Source: a virus
Reading direction: 5' to 3' (one strand)
DNA: 25,384 nucleotides
Virus record (IMG/VR): IMGVR_UViG_3300025941_001114
Location: 1 to 25,384 of that record
In this document: in pieces, positions 7,210 to 15,031 of the stretch
How positions within the stretch are numbered: the first letter of the stretch is position 1
Layout: the number at the start of each line of letters is the position of its first letter
Notes under the pieces: model-generated
What the model saw: only the letters and a program-made list of their open reading frames with translations
Told to the model about the DNA's origin: nothing
Database searches by the model: none
Program-made: the position numbers and the translations under genes

Positions 7210-10200
7210 CAGGACACCCCCAGTTCCGCCCGCAGCTTGGTATGCGCCCCGCCCTTGTTGTACCGCACCGCTTTCGTCACGGCGCCCGCGACCGAGGCCG
7301 CGTTGCGGTTTAAGAGTTGCTCGAAGCTGGCCGCATCGACGGCGTGGATCGTGATCTGGTAGGTGTCGCCGCCAGCAGCGGTCGAGAGTCCGTCGTTGCC
7401 GTCGCCCTTGAGGAAGCCGCTCGACGGCCCGCGCGAAAAGCGTCGCCCTTCCCCGCTGAAGGCGTACTCCTCGTTTCCCTGCGTGGTGAACGTCATCGGA
7501 CGGGAGGCGAAGCCGAAGCCCCCCCCCGCCATCGGCCACGTCGGCGGCGCGTGGGGATCCGTGTCGCCGGATCGCCAGCCGCCGGGATCCGCGCCCGGTC
7601 CTGGGGCGTTCGTGCCCGTGGCGCCCGTCGTCCCGGGCGGGGTATACGGTTTTCCGCCTAGGGCCGCCGCCAACCGGTCTTGGCTGAGGATCAACTGCGC
7701 GATGGAGTCGCGCGTCTTCTCCCCGTCGGTCTTCTCCATGTCGTGCCAGATGCCGAGCTCGTCGCTCTGGCGGATCATCTCTTTCGTGTTCTCGTCGAGA
7801 TCGAGCCCCTGCTTTTTCGCCCAGTCCTGCAGTTCGTGGAGGGTCTGCTGGAACGGCAGCAGGGCGTTAATCGTGGTGCCGCCGGCCTGCTCGGTCGCCG
7901 ATTGCGTCTGCGTGTAGAGCGAGCCGAGGGTGCGCTGCTGCGCCGCGAAGGCCTCGGGCGTTTCAATCCCCTTCCCGAGGTTCATGCCCGCGGTGATGAT
8001 CTGTTGCAGGCCGCTCACCGCTTGGCCGGTCCCCCCGGCCCCATTCAGGATGGTGTTTTCGATCAGGAGGCCTTTGAGCGCGGGATCATCCACGACGAGC
8101 CCGAGGTTCTTGTAGGCCTTCGCGATGAGATCGAGCTGCGGCGAAATGGCCTTCAGCGCTTGCGCGAAGGTCGAGCCACTCGCGATGGCGGCATTGAACG
8201 TCGTGAGCGCGATGGTGCCGAGATCCGCCAGGGCCTGTTTGTTGCGCTCGGCTTCGCGATGCTGGACAGTCAGGGCCTCCGTCAACGTGTCCTGCGCCTT
8301 CGTGAGGGCGTCGGTGAGCGCGAGATCCTTGGCGCCGCTCGTCGCGGACGTGTTACTCGCGGCTTCTCTCGCTTTGTCGAGCGCTTTTTGCGCGGCTTCG
8401 ACGGCCTTGTAGTGCGCGATGGTGTCGGTCTGCGCCTGTTTCGATTGCGCGCCCGCCAGGGTCTGCTCGGCCTTCTTGATCGCGGCGGCCTGCTTGTCGG
8501 TCGGACCGCCGGCGCCGGAGGCGGCCTGCTTCGCGTCGCTATCGGCGAGTTTCTCCTTCGCGTCGTCCACAGCCTTCTGCGCGTCCGTGACGGCCTTCCC
8601 GACGGCTTCCGCATTGGCGATCATCGGCTGTGTTAACAGTCCGGCGAGCCCGGAGGCCATGTCGGCCGCCTGCCCCGTCTTCCAGGCGGCGATCGCCTTC
8701 GAGTGCGTCCCGAACCGCTCGTCGAGGTCGATGATCTCGCGGAGCTTGTCGCTGATCTGGCCGTAGGCGTTGGTCCCCTGCTTCGCGAAGGCGTCCCAGT
8801 TGTCATCGATGATCTTCGCGCCTTGCACGGCGGTGAGGCGATTGAGTTCGATCAGCGAGAAGACGTCGTGCAGCTTCCCCATCATCTGGGCGATGTTCTT
8901 GTCGGTCAGGCCGCCGGCTTGCTGAATGATGTTCGCGAGGTTGTTGTATTCGGCGGCCCAGCGGTCCCCGTGAAACAGCTCCTTCGCGTCTTTCGCGATT
9001 TGGTCGCTGAGCGCCTTGTCGATCTTGACGCCGAAATCCCGACCCACTTCGTCGGCGGCCTTCGCCCACTCGGGCTTACCGCGGATGAGTCCAACAAAGA
9101 ATCCGGCGGCGGCGCCGATCGCTATCCCCCACGGACCGAACGCGGCCCCCGCCTGCGCCCCCGCGAGGGCGCCCGCGCCAGCATTGCCCATGGCGGACGC
9201 GTGCGAACTCGTCGCGTCCCACACGTTCATCGCGCCTTGCGCCACGGCGGCCGCCGCCTGCGCCCCAGCGGACACGCGTTGCGCCCCGGTGGCGTTCGAG
9301 TTAAAGAGGACGGAGCCGAGACCGAAGCTGCCCCCGAGCGATTGACCGTTGCGACCGATTTGTTGCGTGACGCGACTCGCCTGTTCGAGGATTTGGATCA
9401 CCTGCCCGACGGCCGAGAAGATCCCACCCAGCGAGCCGCCCGCCGCTCGGCCAATCTCCTCAAAGGCTCGCGACACGTCGTTGAGCGCGTGTTCCCAGTC
9501 CTTCGTGTGCTGCTTCAAGCGCACGATGGCTTCTTCGTCCTTTGGGTGGAAGAGGAACTCACCCTTGAGGGGACCGAGCTTGTCCATTGAAGCCGCGCCC
9601 CCGCCCGACTCGATGTTGTGGATCTTCGTCAACTCGTCCGTGATGCCTTTGAGCTGCTCGTGGATGTTGACGAGGTCGCCGAGTCCCTTGATGGGACCGA
9701 GGAGCGGCTGGCCGGATTCGATCGCGCGGATCTTCCCGAGTGACGTCCCGAGCTCCTTCGTGGTTTCGACGAACAACTTGACCTGAATGTCGGCCGCCCC
9801 GATCAGCACGGCCGTTTCCGTGATGCCTAAGCCGAGACTCCGGTAGTGCGTCGCCATGACGACTTGGATCTCGTCCAACGGGATGGCCGCGTTGCGCGCG
9901 TCGAGTTGGGCTTGCGCCAGCACCTTCAGCGCCTTCGTGTGCTCGCTCTCGGCTTTGGCGGTTTCCTTGTGCGCCGACACGGTCTGGCGTTCGTAGACGC
10001 CGATCACGTCGGCTGCAATGCCTGTATCCGCGGCGATCTGTTTCGCGGTCATGCCGGCGGCTTTGTCCGCGTCGATCCGGGCCCGCTGACCGGCGGTGAG
10101 CGTCTTGACTGACTCTAGGAGCTTGCTGTTCGCGGAGACTTGGTTCGTGGTGCCCACCACGACTTCGGCGGCCACCTTCTTGAAGTCAGCGCCCATCTTG

Positions 10201-12047
10201 ATCGTCATGCCGGTCACGAGGTCTCCGGTGTTCGCCTTGACCACGTCCGGGCTGCTGGTTGACAGAAGCGGCTTCTTATTCCCGTCGAGGAGCCCTTCGA
10301 GCGGCTTCCCGGCGTTCGAGATGTGCTCCATCGCGCTCAGGTTCTTGTGCAGTTCGTAGACGGCGAGTGCGATCCCGCCGATGACGATCGCGGCCCCCAG
10401 CACGATGGGGTTGGCCAGGAAGCCGACGAGTCCCGCGATCCCGCCGGCGGCCGCAGGCCCGCTGAAGAGCGCCAGCGCCGTGCCGATTTCCCCGAGCGCG
10501 CCGACGAACGAGCCGATGATAAAGAGCGCCGGCCCAATGACCGCCACGAATCCCACCAGCCCGACAACCAGGAGCCGCACCGGCTCGGGCAAGGTCGCGA
10601 ACCATTTCACCGCACTGGACGCCCACTCGATGAGCGGGTCGGCGGCCTTCATGAAGTCGCGGAGGATGGGCATCAGCGCGTCGCCGAGCTTCATACGGAC
10701 GTCGTCGAGCCGATTCGCGAAGATCTTCATTTGATTTTCGGTGGTCGCGTACCGGGTCTGCACCGCCTCGAGGAACTTCGAGTGATCGGCGTAGGTGGCG
10801 GTGCCGAGGGCCATCGAGTCCCGCATCAGGTTGGCGGCCCCGGCGGACGAGAGCATCGAGTTCAGGAGTCGGGTTTCCTTGAACCCGAGTTCGTCCATCG
10901 CGAGGAAGAGGCTCTTGCCTTGGTCCTTGACATGCGACAAGCCGGTAATGAAGGCGGAAAAGGCGAGCCCTGGGTCCTTCGTCCACGCCTGCTGGAAGTC
11001 CTTCGCCGACATCCCCGACATCGCGGCGAAGTCCTTCAGATGGCCGCCCCCGGTCGCCACATCCTTCGACATCTTGATGATGACCCGCGAGATCGCGGTG
11101 CCGCCGGCTTCCGCCTCGATCCCGACGGAGGAGAGGGCGTTGGCAATGCCGAGGACCTGTGGCGCCGTGAAGCCGGCCGCGGCGCCGGCGCCCGCGATCC
11201 GCTGCGCCATGTCCAGCATTTCTTTTTCGGTGGACTGGCCGAAGTTGCCGAGTGAATAGACCGCCGATCCCAAGTGCTCGAACTCACTCTGCGGCACCTT
11301 CATGACGACTGCGAGCTTGGCAAAGGCTGTGGCGGCTTCGTCGGCTGTGAGATGCGTGGCGGTACTGATGTCGACGATGGTCTTCGTGAACGCGAGGAGG
11401 TGGTCTTGACCGACTCCCATCTGGCCGGCCGTTTCGCCAATCTTCGCGAGGCCGGCGGCGGAGACCGGCGTGACCTTCGCCATCTCCCGAAAGCCCTCAT
11501 TGAGTTTCTGGAGTTCGACCGGTGTGGCGGAGACGGTTTTCTGGACCCCCGAGAAGGCGGTTTCGAAATCCATCGACGCCTTGAGGGCGGTGTAGCCGAG
11601 CGCCACCAGCGGCGCGGTGATCCCGATCGAGAGGGTGGTCCCGACCGACTGCAGGGAGCCGCCGATCTTGGTCATGGACGCGCCGATGCGCTCCGCCTTG
11701 TCGGCCATGGTCTCAGCCGCGGCCGACGCCGCTTTCAACTCGACGGAGAGCTGGCGCATCGCCTCGGGCGCGCGTTGCCCCAAGGCGTCGTACTTCTCGA
11801 TCGCTTTGTCGATCTTGATCGTCTGTTTGTCGAGTTCCGCGGCCGTGAGCTTGGTGGCCCCGCCGAGTTGATCAATCGCCCCGACGGCGACGTTCGCCGC
11901 GCGAAACAACCCGCTGCCGCCCAGGCTCTCCGCCGTGCGGTCGACCGATCGCTTCATCGAATCGATCGTAGAAATGCCCGCGAGCAGCGACGTTTTGAGG
12001 GCGTCGGTGTTATCAACCCAGGCGATGCGGTTGGTGATCGTGGCCAT
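7209..12047 (-). CDS. Tail tape measure protein
   Basis: A 1612-residue protein, the longest gene in the window, which sets tail length and is ejected ahead of the DNA. Residues about 100 to 420 match the TP901-type phage tail tape measure core (GASMTKIGGSLQSVGTTLSI, then MDFETAFSGVQKTV and GFTAPQVLGIANALSSVGIE). Hydrophobic segments lie near 495 to 575 and a glycine/alanine-rich one near 946 to 987. A heptad-like coiled coil with many K, A, Q and D is near 1135 to 1235. The gene lies right after the chaperone and gp10-like genes, the usual place. At about 0.15 nm per residue (the known ruler relation) a tail near 240 nm would be expected. It follows the previous stop by three bases with no good Shine-Dalgarno, so it may depend on translational coupling. 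Confidence 0.93.
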   Translation of the reverse strand: MATITNRIAWVDNTDALKTSLLAGISTIDSMKRSVDRTAESLGGSGLFRAANVAVGAIDQLGGATKLTAAELDKQTIKIDKAIEKYDALGQRAPEAMRQLSVELKAASAAAETMADKAERIGASMTKIGGSLQSVGTTLSIGITAPLVALGYTALKASMDFETAFSGVQKTVSATPVELQKLNEGFREMAKVTPVSAAGLAKIGETAGQMGVGQDHLLAFTKTIVDISTATHLTADEAATAFAKLAVVMKVPQSEFEHLGSAVYSLGNFGQSTEKEMLDMAQRIAGAGAAAGFTAPQVLGIANALSSVGIEAEAGGTAISRVIIKMSKDVATGGGHLKDFAAMSGMSAKDFQQAWTKDPGLAFSAFITGLSHVKDQGKSLFLAMDELGFKETRLLNSMLSSAGAANLMRDSMALGTATYADHSKFLEAVQTRYATTENQMKIFANRLDDVRMKLGDALMPILRDFMKAADPLIEWASSAVKWFATLPEPVRLLVVGLVGFVAVIGPALFIIGSFVGALGEIGTALALFSGPAAAGGIAGLVGFLANPIVLGAAIVIGGIALAVYELHKNLSAMEHISNAGKPLEGLLDGNKKPLLSTSSPDVVKANTGDLVTGMTIKMGADFKKVAAEVVVGTTNQVSANSKLLESVKTLTAGQRARIDADKAAGMTAKQIAADTGIAADVIGVYERQTVSAHKETAKAESEHTKALKVLAQAQLDARNAAIPLDEIQVVMATHYRSLGLGITETAVLIGAADIQVKLFVETTKELGTSLGKIRAIESGQPLLGPIKGLGDLVNIHEQLKGITDELTKIHNIESGGGAASMDKLGPLKGEFLFHPKDEEAIVRLKQHTKDWEHALNDVSRAFEEIGRAAGGSLGGIFSAVGQVIQILEQASRVTQQIGRNGQSLGGSFGLGSVLFNSNATGAQRVSAGAQAAAAVAQGAMNVWDATSSHASAMGNAGAGALAGAQAGAAFGPWGIAIGAAAGFFVGLIRGKPEWAKAADEVGRDFGVKIDKALSDQIAKDAKELFHGDRWAAEYNNLANIIQQAGGLTDKNIAQMMGKLHDVFSLIELNRLTAVQGAKIIDDNWDAFAKQGTNAYGQISDKLREIIDLDERFGTHSKAIAAWKTGQAADMASGLAGLLTQPMIANAEAVGKAVTDAQKAVDDAKEKLADSDAKQAASGAGGPTDKQAAAIKKAEQTLAGAQSKQAQTDTIAHYKAVEAAQKALDKAREAASNTSATSGAKDLALTDALTKAQDTLTEALTVQHREAERNKQALADLGTIALTTFNAAIASGSTFAQALKAISPQLDLIAKAYKNLGLVVDDPALKGLLIENTILNGAGGTGQAVSGLQQIITAGMNLGKGIETPEAFAAQQRTLGSLYTQTQSATEQAGGTTINALLPFQQTLHELQDWAKKQGLDLDENTKEMIRQSDELGIWHDMEKTDGEKTRDSIAQLILSQDRLAAALGGKPYTPPGTTGATGTNAPGPGADPGGWRSGDTDPHAPPTWPMAGGGFGFASRPMTFTTQGNEEYAFSGEGRRFSRGPSSGFLKGDGNDGLSTAAGGDTYQITIHAVDAASFEQLLNRNAASVAGAVTKAVRYNKGGAHTKLRAELGVS

Positions 12048-12050
12048 GGC

Positions 12051-12458
12051 TTACGCGAGCAACTGCGCCACGGCCGCGAACGACGCCGCGTCGAGGTCCT
12101 TGTGGTACTGGTCGGTTTCCCGGTCCGCGGCCTCGTGCATGTAGTGGCGGGCGGTGAGGCGTCCGAGCGCGCCGTACTCATTCCAGAGCGTCACGTTTTT
12201 GGGCTGGCCGCGCGGGGGATTGGAGACGACGCTAAAATCCTTGTTCCCCGTGTCTTCAATGATGACAATGGCGTCGATGAGCGCGGTCCGGTCGGACTTC
12301 ATCTCGGCCCGCAGGATCTCTTTCGCGTAGGCCTGCACGCGCTTCGCCGATCGCTCGGCCACGGCGCGACACGCCGCGGTCACGGCCGCCGGTAACCGGT
12401 GGCAGGCGGCGCGCATCTCCTCGAGACCGGTCGACGTCACGGAACCGCCATCACTCAT
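12051..12458 (-). CDS. HK97 gp10-like head-tail/tail component protein
   Basis: A 135-residue protein from the ATG at 12458, with GGAG about ten bases upstream; a GTG at 12476 in the same frame is a possible longer start. The sequence has a helical front (LPAAVTAACRAVAERSAKRV), then a beta part ending in VTLWNEYGALGRLTARHYM, followed by a helical end. This is the layout of the HK97 gp10 family, in which a Y/N-E-[FY]-G motif and an aromatic near the end are typical and whose members act at the head-tail joint or in tail completion. It is found here between the tail chaperone and the tape measure rather than in the neck cluster. Family assignment is by pattern, moderately sure. Confidence 0.72.
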   Translation of the reverse strand: MSDGGSVTSTGLEEMRAACHRLPAAVTAACRAVAERSAKRVQAYAKEILRAEMKSDRTALIDAIVIIEDTGNKDFSVVSNPPRGQPKNVTLWNEYGALGRLTARHYMHEAADRETDQYHKDLDAASFAAVAQLLA

Positions 12459-12543
12459 CTCGGATTGACTCCCCACTCCACCCGACCGGGCGCCTGCGGT
12501 ACGGCGACCCGTGGCGTCCCCCCGCGTTCCCCGGCGCGTCCAT
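12451..12543 (-). CDS. Possible 30-aa microprotein before gp10-like gene
   Basis: A short frame of 30 codons that fills the gap between the chaperone frameshift product and the gp10-like gene, ending 8 bases inside the latter. The start ATG has no convincing Shine-Dalgarno. Its middle, GGRHGSPYRRRP, resembles a stretch in another frame near 23730 (GRRHVLPYRRRRP) because both lie on an imperfect 50-bp repeat. It may be a real small basic peptide or only the trace of a repeated DNA segment. Confidence 0.25.
   Translation of the reverse strand: MDAPGNAGGRHGSPYRRRPVGWSGESIRDE
12489..12538. repeat. 50-bp imperfect repeat, copy A
   Basis: Aligned without gaps to 23711 to 23760, 40 of 50 bases are identical; the first 16 bases match exactly (GGCGCCTGCGGTACGG) and the last 8 match (CCGGCGCG). 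The copies are in the same orientation and both lie in poorly explained small-ORF gaps, 11 kb apart. Confidence 0.55.
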
Positions 12544-12551
12544 GTCTGGTC

Positions 12552-13090
12552 CTACCGTTCGCTCTCGCGCTCTTCTTCCTTGACCTTGAAGTACTGCAAC
12601 CACTCGGTCAGGACGCGCGAACTGATCCGTTCGAGCAGCCCGTCCACATCGATCTCGTGAAACTCGTGCGCGAGCTCTAAGACGGCTCGGCGGAAGCTGC
12701 CCCGCTCGCGGAGTCGTTTCCCAGCTTGTCGGCTTCCTCCTCCGTCGTCCCGGAGACCCGATTGATGACCGCCATGATTTTGTTCAGGGGCCCGACCGGC
12801 ATCTCACCGAGGATCAGCGCGTCGTCATCCGTGAGGATCCGCACCTTGTCCTCGTCTTCGATGCAGCGCACGGCGAGCTTGGCCCGAAAGTTCGAGAGGT
12901 CGGTGTCCCCCTTGTTGCGGCCCTTCTTGATGCGGAGCGATTCCTCGAACTCGTCGCGCTCGCGGCCCGACGAGGATCGGATCCAGACATCCGTCAACCC
13001 CAACTCCGGCAGATCCACCTTCTCGCGCGGAAAGTTCGCCGTGGCCTTCGCCACCCCGGTCAGAAAGTCTTGTCGTGAGAGCTTGCCCAT
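12552..13090 (-). CDS. Tail assembly chaperone, -1 frameshift fusion product (G-T type)
   Basis: The long form of the chaperone. Ribosomes that slip back one base at the heptamer 12716 to 12722 (G_GGA_AAC) leave the short frame after codon 125 and read 54 more residues, ending at TAG 12552 to 12554, for 179 aa in all. The added part has no own start codon and includes the text ISSRVLTEWLQYF, which matches the conserved Ser-x-x-x-Leu-x-Glu-Trp pattern of the second domain of siphovirus tail chaperones, ending in a charged tail (KVKEEERESER). In lambda and HK97 the fusion binds the tape measure and the short form coats it while the tube is built. The slippery frame, conserved downstream domain and downstream stem together make this a strong call. 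Confidence 0.85.
12669..12722 (-). promoter_or_regulatory. Programmed -1 ribosomal frameshift signal
   Basis: Heptamer GGGAAAC (12722 to 12716) stands in the X_XXY_YYZ phase relative to the ATG at 13090. Five bases later CGCGAGC (12710 to 12704) is perfectly complementary to GCTCGCG (12675 to 12669), so a 7-bp stem can form just past the heptamer. The zero-frame stop codon lies in the loop. Confidence 0.85.
12677..13090 (-). CDS. Tail assembly chaperone, short form (G type)
   Basis: A 137-residue protein from the ATG at 13090, with GGAGG ten bases upstream; an open frame continues to 13543 but would overlap the tail tube gene and cross the terminator-like hairpin. The protein has the usual chaperone layout: a DLPELGLTDVWIRSSSGRER motif where a beta strand meets the R-x-x-x-F/E region, a K/R-rich helix (EESLRIKKGRNKGDT), AKLAVRCIEDEDKVRILTDD, and a flexible Ala/Ser/Glu-rich end. 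It coats the tape measure during tail assembly and is not usually kept in the virion. Codons 124 and 125 are the slippery Gly-Asn pair that allows the longer fusion. Confidence 0.85.
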   Translation of the reverse strand: MGKLSRQDFLTGVAKATANFPREKVDLPELGLTDVWIRSSSGRERDEFEESLRIKKGRNKGDTDLSNFRAKLAVRCIEDEDKVRILTDDDALILGEMPVGPLNKIMAVINRVSGTTEEEADKLGNDSASGAASAEPS

Positions 13091-13107
13091 ACGTGTGTGA
13101 CCTCCAT

Positions 13108-13157
13108 AAAAAAAGCCCCTGGCACTCCAGCGACACACGTCGCCGAGCGTCAGGGGC
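13108..13157 (-). terminator. Hairpin plus U7 directly before chaperone start
   Basis: On the minus strand GCCCCTG (13157 to 13151) pairs with CAGGGGC (13121 to 13115), with a further inner GCGAC/GTCGC stem, and is followed at once by seven T (13114 to 13108). This is a standard rho-independent terminator in the direction of the operon, 43 bases after the tail tube stop and 17 bases before the chaperone ATG. It would reduce chaperone mRNA relative to tube mRNA. Confidence 0.8.
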
Positions 13158-13200
13158 CAGAGCAAGGTGGCGGGGATTCTCCCCCTCACCCGTGAGTGTG

Positions 13201-13635
13201 TTACGCCACCGCCACCGCGATATTGCCGGCGACGCCGAACACGGCATCGGCCATGTGGCGCGCCCCGTGCTCTCCCTTGAGCAACGGCATCGATTTCACG
13301 AAGCAGCTGATCGTGAATTGGGGATTCGTCGCGGACGTCGCCGCGGAGCTCGCCTTCGCCACGACGTTGAAATACGTCTGCGGCACCGACCAGGCGCCGT
13401 AGAGGGTCGCGTAGACCTTGGCGGCCGCGAAGTCGTGGTAGAAGGTGACCTTGATGTCGGGGACCTGGAGGAGCAGCGCCATGTCGTACTGCTGCGTGTC
13501 CCCCATCGCGTCGCCGCGCCCCGCGTTGGTGTGCGCTTCCCACTCGATTTTCTCGACGTGGTCGCTCAAGTTGACGCTGTTGACCGTGAGGGTCACGTCA
13601 TAGAGCATGTGTTTGCCGGTGATGACTCCCGCCAT
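13201..13635 (-). CDS. Major tail tube protein candidate
   Basis: A 144-residue protein with a strong ribosome binding site (AAGGAG eight bases before the ATG at 13635). The sequence is all-beta in character: HMLYDVTLTVNSVNLSDHVE, then VEKIEWEAHTNAGRGDAMGD, ALLLQVPDIKVTFYHDFAAA and NPQFTISCFVKSMPLLK. Strand pairs flanking a central helix (AAAKVYATLYGAW) and small Ser/Thr/Ala-rich loops are what tail tube proteins show. The gene sits right before the tail chaperone and tape measure genes and is followed by a strong terminator-like hairpin, which is expected for the most abundant tail protein. I do not see a diagnostic family motif, so the assignment rests on order, size and expression signals. 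Confidence 0.78.
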   Translation of the reverse strand: MAGVITGKHMLYDVTLTVNSVNLSDHVEKIEWEAHTNAGRGDAMGDTQQYDMALLLQVPDIKVTFYHDFAAAKVYATLYGAWSVPQTYFNVVAKASSAATSATNPQFTISCFVKSMPLLKGEHGARHMADAVFGVAGNIAVAVA

Positions 13636-13640
13636 GGTGC

Positions 13641-13886
13641 CTACTCCTTCTGGCCGGGATTCCCGGCGACTGACTCGTGGATGACCGCCGCGCCGGTGAT
13701 GACGTCGACCTCGACGCCGGCGATCGTGACCGTCTCCGGGACCGGGGGCGTCGTGATCGCGCCACACGCCAGGAGCTGCGCTTCCTGCTCGGGACGGAAC
13801 GCCGTCACGAACACCTGACCGGGGCCGATGACCTGGCCGTCCTCCAGATGGAGGGTGGTGTTCGCGTCGGTCGTGTACTGGCCCAT
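13641..13886 (-). CDS. Hypothetical 81-aa protein in the neck-tail junction
   Basis: An 81-residue protein between the tail tube gene and the zinc-finger-like gene, five bases and seven bases apart from them. It is acidic and without cysteine motif or membrane segment. Two parts can be seen: a beta-like front (NTTLHLEDGQVIGPGQVFVT) with AFRPEQEAQLLACGAI, a short helix, and a proline-rich bridge leading to VTIAGVEVDVITGAAVI. The front resembles small phage proteins in which a hydrophobic G-x-V-x-x-G-x-x-V loop is followed by a Gln/Ala helix, but no family could be named. A structural or assembly-helper role in the tail is possible from position only. Confidence 0.6.
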   Translation of the reverse strand: MGQYTTDANTTLHLEDGQVIGPGQVFVTAFRPEQEAQLLACGAITTPPVPETVTIAGVEVDVITGAAVIHESVAGNPGQKE

Positions 13887-13893
13887 CTCGGTC

Positions 13894-14220
13894 CTAGCCT
13901 TTCGCGGTGAGCGCCTGCAGGACCATCACCTGACAGTCCTGACAGTAGAAGTCGTCGTTGCCGCTCGACGCGAATGTGATGCGGCGCTCGACGTGGTGGA
14001 GACAGCCGAGTTCGCCCTCCGCCCCCGTCTGCGGGTCCGGCGGTTCGGACACCAGGAGCGCTCCAGGCACCGGGGCGTAGCGCTCGAGCGCATCGGCCAC
14101 ACGACGCAGTTCGGTCCCGAGCAGCAGCGTCGCGGAGAGCTGCGCGTCCAACGTCGTGTAGACCGGCTGCACGAGCTCGACGACCATCGCCGCGATCGCT
14201 TTCATGTCGTCCAACGCCAT
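13894..14220 (-). CDS. Small protein with CxxH...CxxC zinc-binding motif
   Basis: A 108-residue protein from the ATG at 14220, which overlaps the upstream stop as TGATG. The first half is helical (LDDMKAIAAMVVELVQPVYT and LLGTELRRVADALERYAP), then comes a proline-rich link and a C-terminal CLHH - 18 residues - CQDC arrangement that looks like a one-zinc ribbon. A longer reading to 14313 overlaps the tail terminator gene in another frame and is not used. No family is known to me. Many phages carry a small zinc protein near the neck genes, sometimes to stabilise an assembly, so a structural role is possible, as is a host-interaction role. Confidence 0.6.
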   Translation of the reverse strand: MALDDMKAIAAMVVELVQPVYTTLDAQLSATLLLGTELRRVADALERYAPVPGALLVSEPPDPQTGAEGELGCLHHVERRITFASSGNDDFYCQDCQVMVLQALTAKG

Positions 14221-14687
14221 CAACTTAACTCCTCGAGCAACCCGACCCACCGCTGCACGCCATGAAAGAGCGCGGCCAGCTGCGGAATGTCCGGGTGGTA
14301 ATCCTGGAAACACACTTCGTCGTCACACATCAGCGAGCCGGCATACAGCAGAAAGCCCGGCACCGGCAGATCCTGGCGTTGGAGCAGCACCCGGATCCGG
14401 GACTGGATGTCCTGCACTTCGGACGGCCCGTGATAGGCGCTCCACACGTCGACCGTGACCGAGGCGTTGCCGCCTTCGCGCTGCATGGCCCCCGCCCGCT
14501 TGCCGAGCGTCCGGTGCCCGATGAACACATAGGCGCCTTCGAGGATCGGATCGACGAGCCGGCTTTCGGGCATGCCGGCGAAGATGCCGCCCGGCACCAG
14601 GGCCGCGAGCGTCGCGTCCGCGTTCAAGCGCGTAAACAGCGCATCGGCAAACGGGGCCAGCGGGGAGCCCGAGACGGTGGTGCCCAT
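14220..14687 (-). CDS. Tail terminator-like protein (DUF3168-type)
   Basis: A 155-residue protein with TGATG overlaps at both ends. The front LAPFADALFTRLNADATLAAL is followed by a G-x-I/F-x-x-x-P turn (VPGGIFAGMPESRLVDP), then a beta strand with YVFIGHRTLGKRAG, the GNASVTVDVWSAYHGPSEVQ segment and an arginine-rich helix (DIQSRIRVLLQRQDL). This is the order seen in the phage DUF3168/gpU-like tail completion group, where the W/Y-S-x-x-x-G segment precedes the helix. Such proteins form a hexameric ring that caps the tube and joins it to the head. It lies right after the head closure gene, as expected. Assignment by pattern, fairly sure. Confidence 0.75.
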   Translation of the reverse strand: MGTTVSGSPLAPFADALFTRLNADATLAALVPGGIFAGMPESRLVDPILEGAYVFIGHRTLGKRAGAMQREGGNASVTVDVWSAYHGPSEVQDIQSRIRVLLQRQDLPVPGFLLYAGSLMCDDEVCFQDYHPDIPQLAALFHGVQRWVGLLEELS

Positions 14688-15025
14688 CAGGGAATCTCCC
14701 GGCAGGGCAGCAGCGCTCGGCGGTGCTGTTCGTCAATTTCCGGCGGTGACACGACCTCGAGCACGCGATCGCCGGCGAACGAGTGATACGTCACGGTCAT
14801 GCCGGCTTTGAGGCCGTCGTGATAGCGCAGCTTCACCGAGATCGGACTGCGGATCGTGGCGCTCGCGGTGCGCGCGTAGATCTCCTCCATCATTTCGACC
14901 TGCGCCGGCACCCGCGCCACAAGCACGGTCGGATTCGGGCGGTAGCCGCCCCGTCCGTCCGGGACCTCGACGGTCGTCGAGATGGTCACCCGGTGCCGCA
15001 ACGCGCCGATGGGGGTATGGATCAT
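14687..15025 (-). CDS. Head closure / head-tail adaptor protein (SPP1 gp16-like)
   Basis: A 112-residue protein. It opens with PIGALRHRVTISTTVEVPDG, matching the family start in which an aromatic or leucine plus R-H/R-V-x-[IL] is followed by a G-G-Y-R/x turn (RGGYRPNPTVLVARVPAQVE), then an A-R/x-T strand with an S/TIRSPISVKLRYHDGLKAGM hairpin and the end VLEVVSPPEIDEQHR that follows D-R-V-L. These are features of the phage head-tail joining (SPP1 gp16 / HK97 gp7-like) group, about 110 residues long. It plugs the connector after DNA packaging and binds the tail terminator, the next gene. Confidence 0.82.
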   Translation of the reverse strand: MIHTPIGALRHRVTISTTVEVPDGRGGYRPNPTVLVARVPAQVEMMEEIYARTASATIRSPISVKLRYHDGLKAGMTVTYHSFAGDRVLEVVSPPEIDEQHRRALLPCREIP

Positions 15026-15031
15026 GGGCGT

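Noticed and set aside
13091-13543. Long upstream extension of the chaperone frame
   Set aside because: It would overlap the tail tube gene and cross the hairpin-U7 element; the ATG at 13090 has a good Shine-Dalgarno and matches the usual chaperone length.
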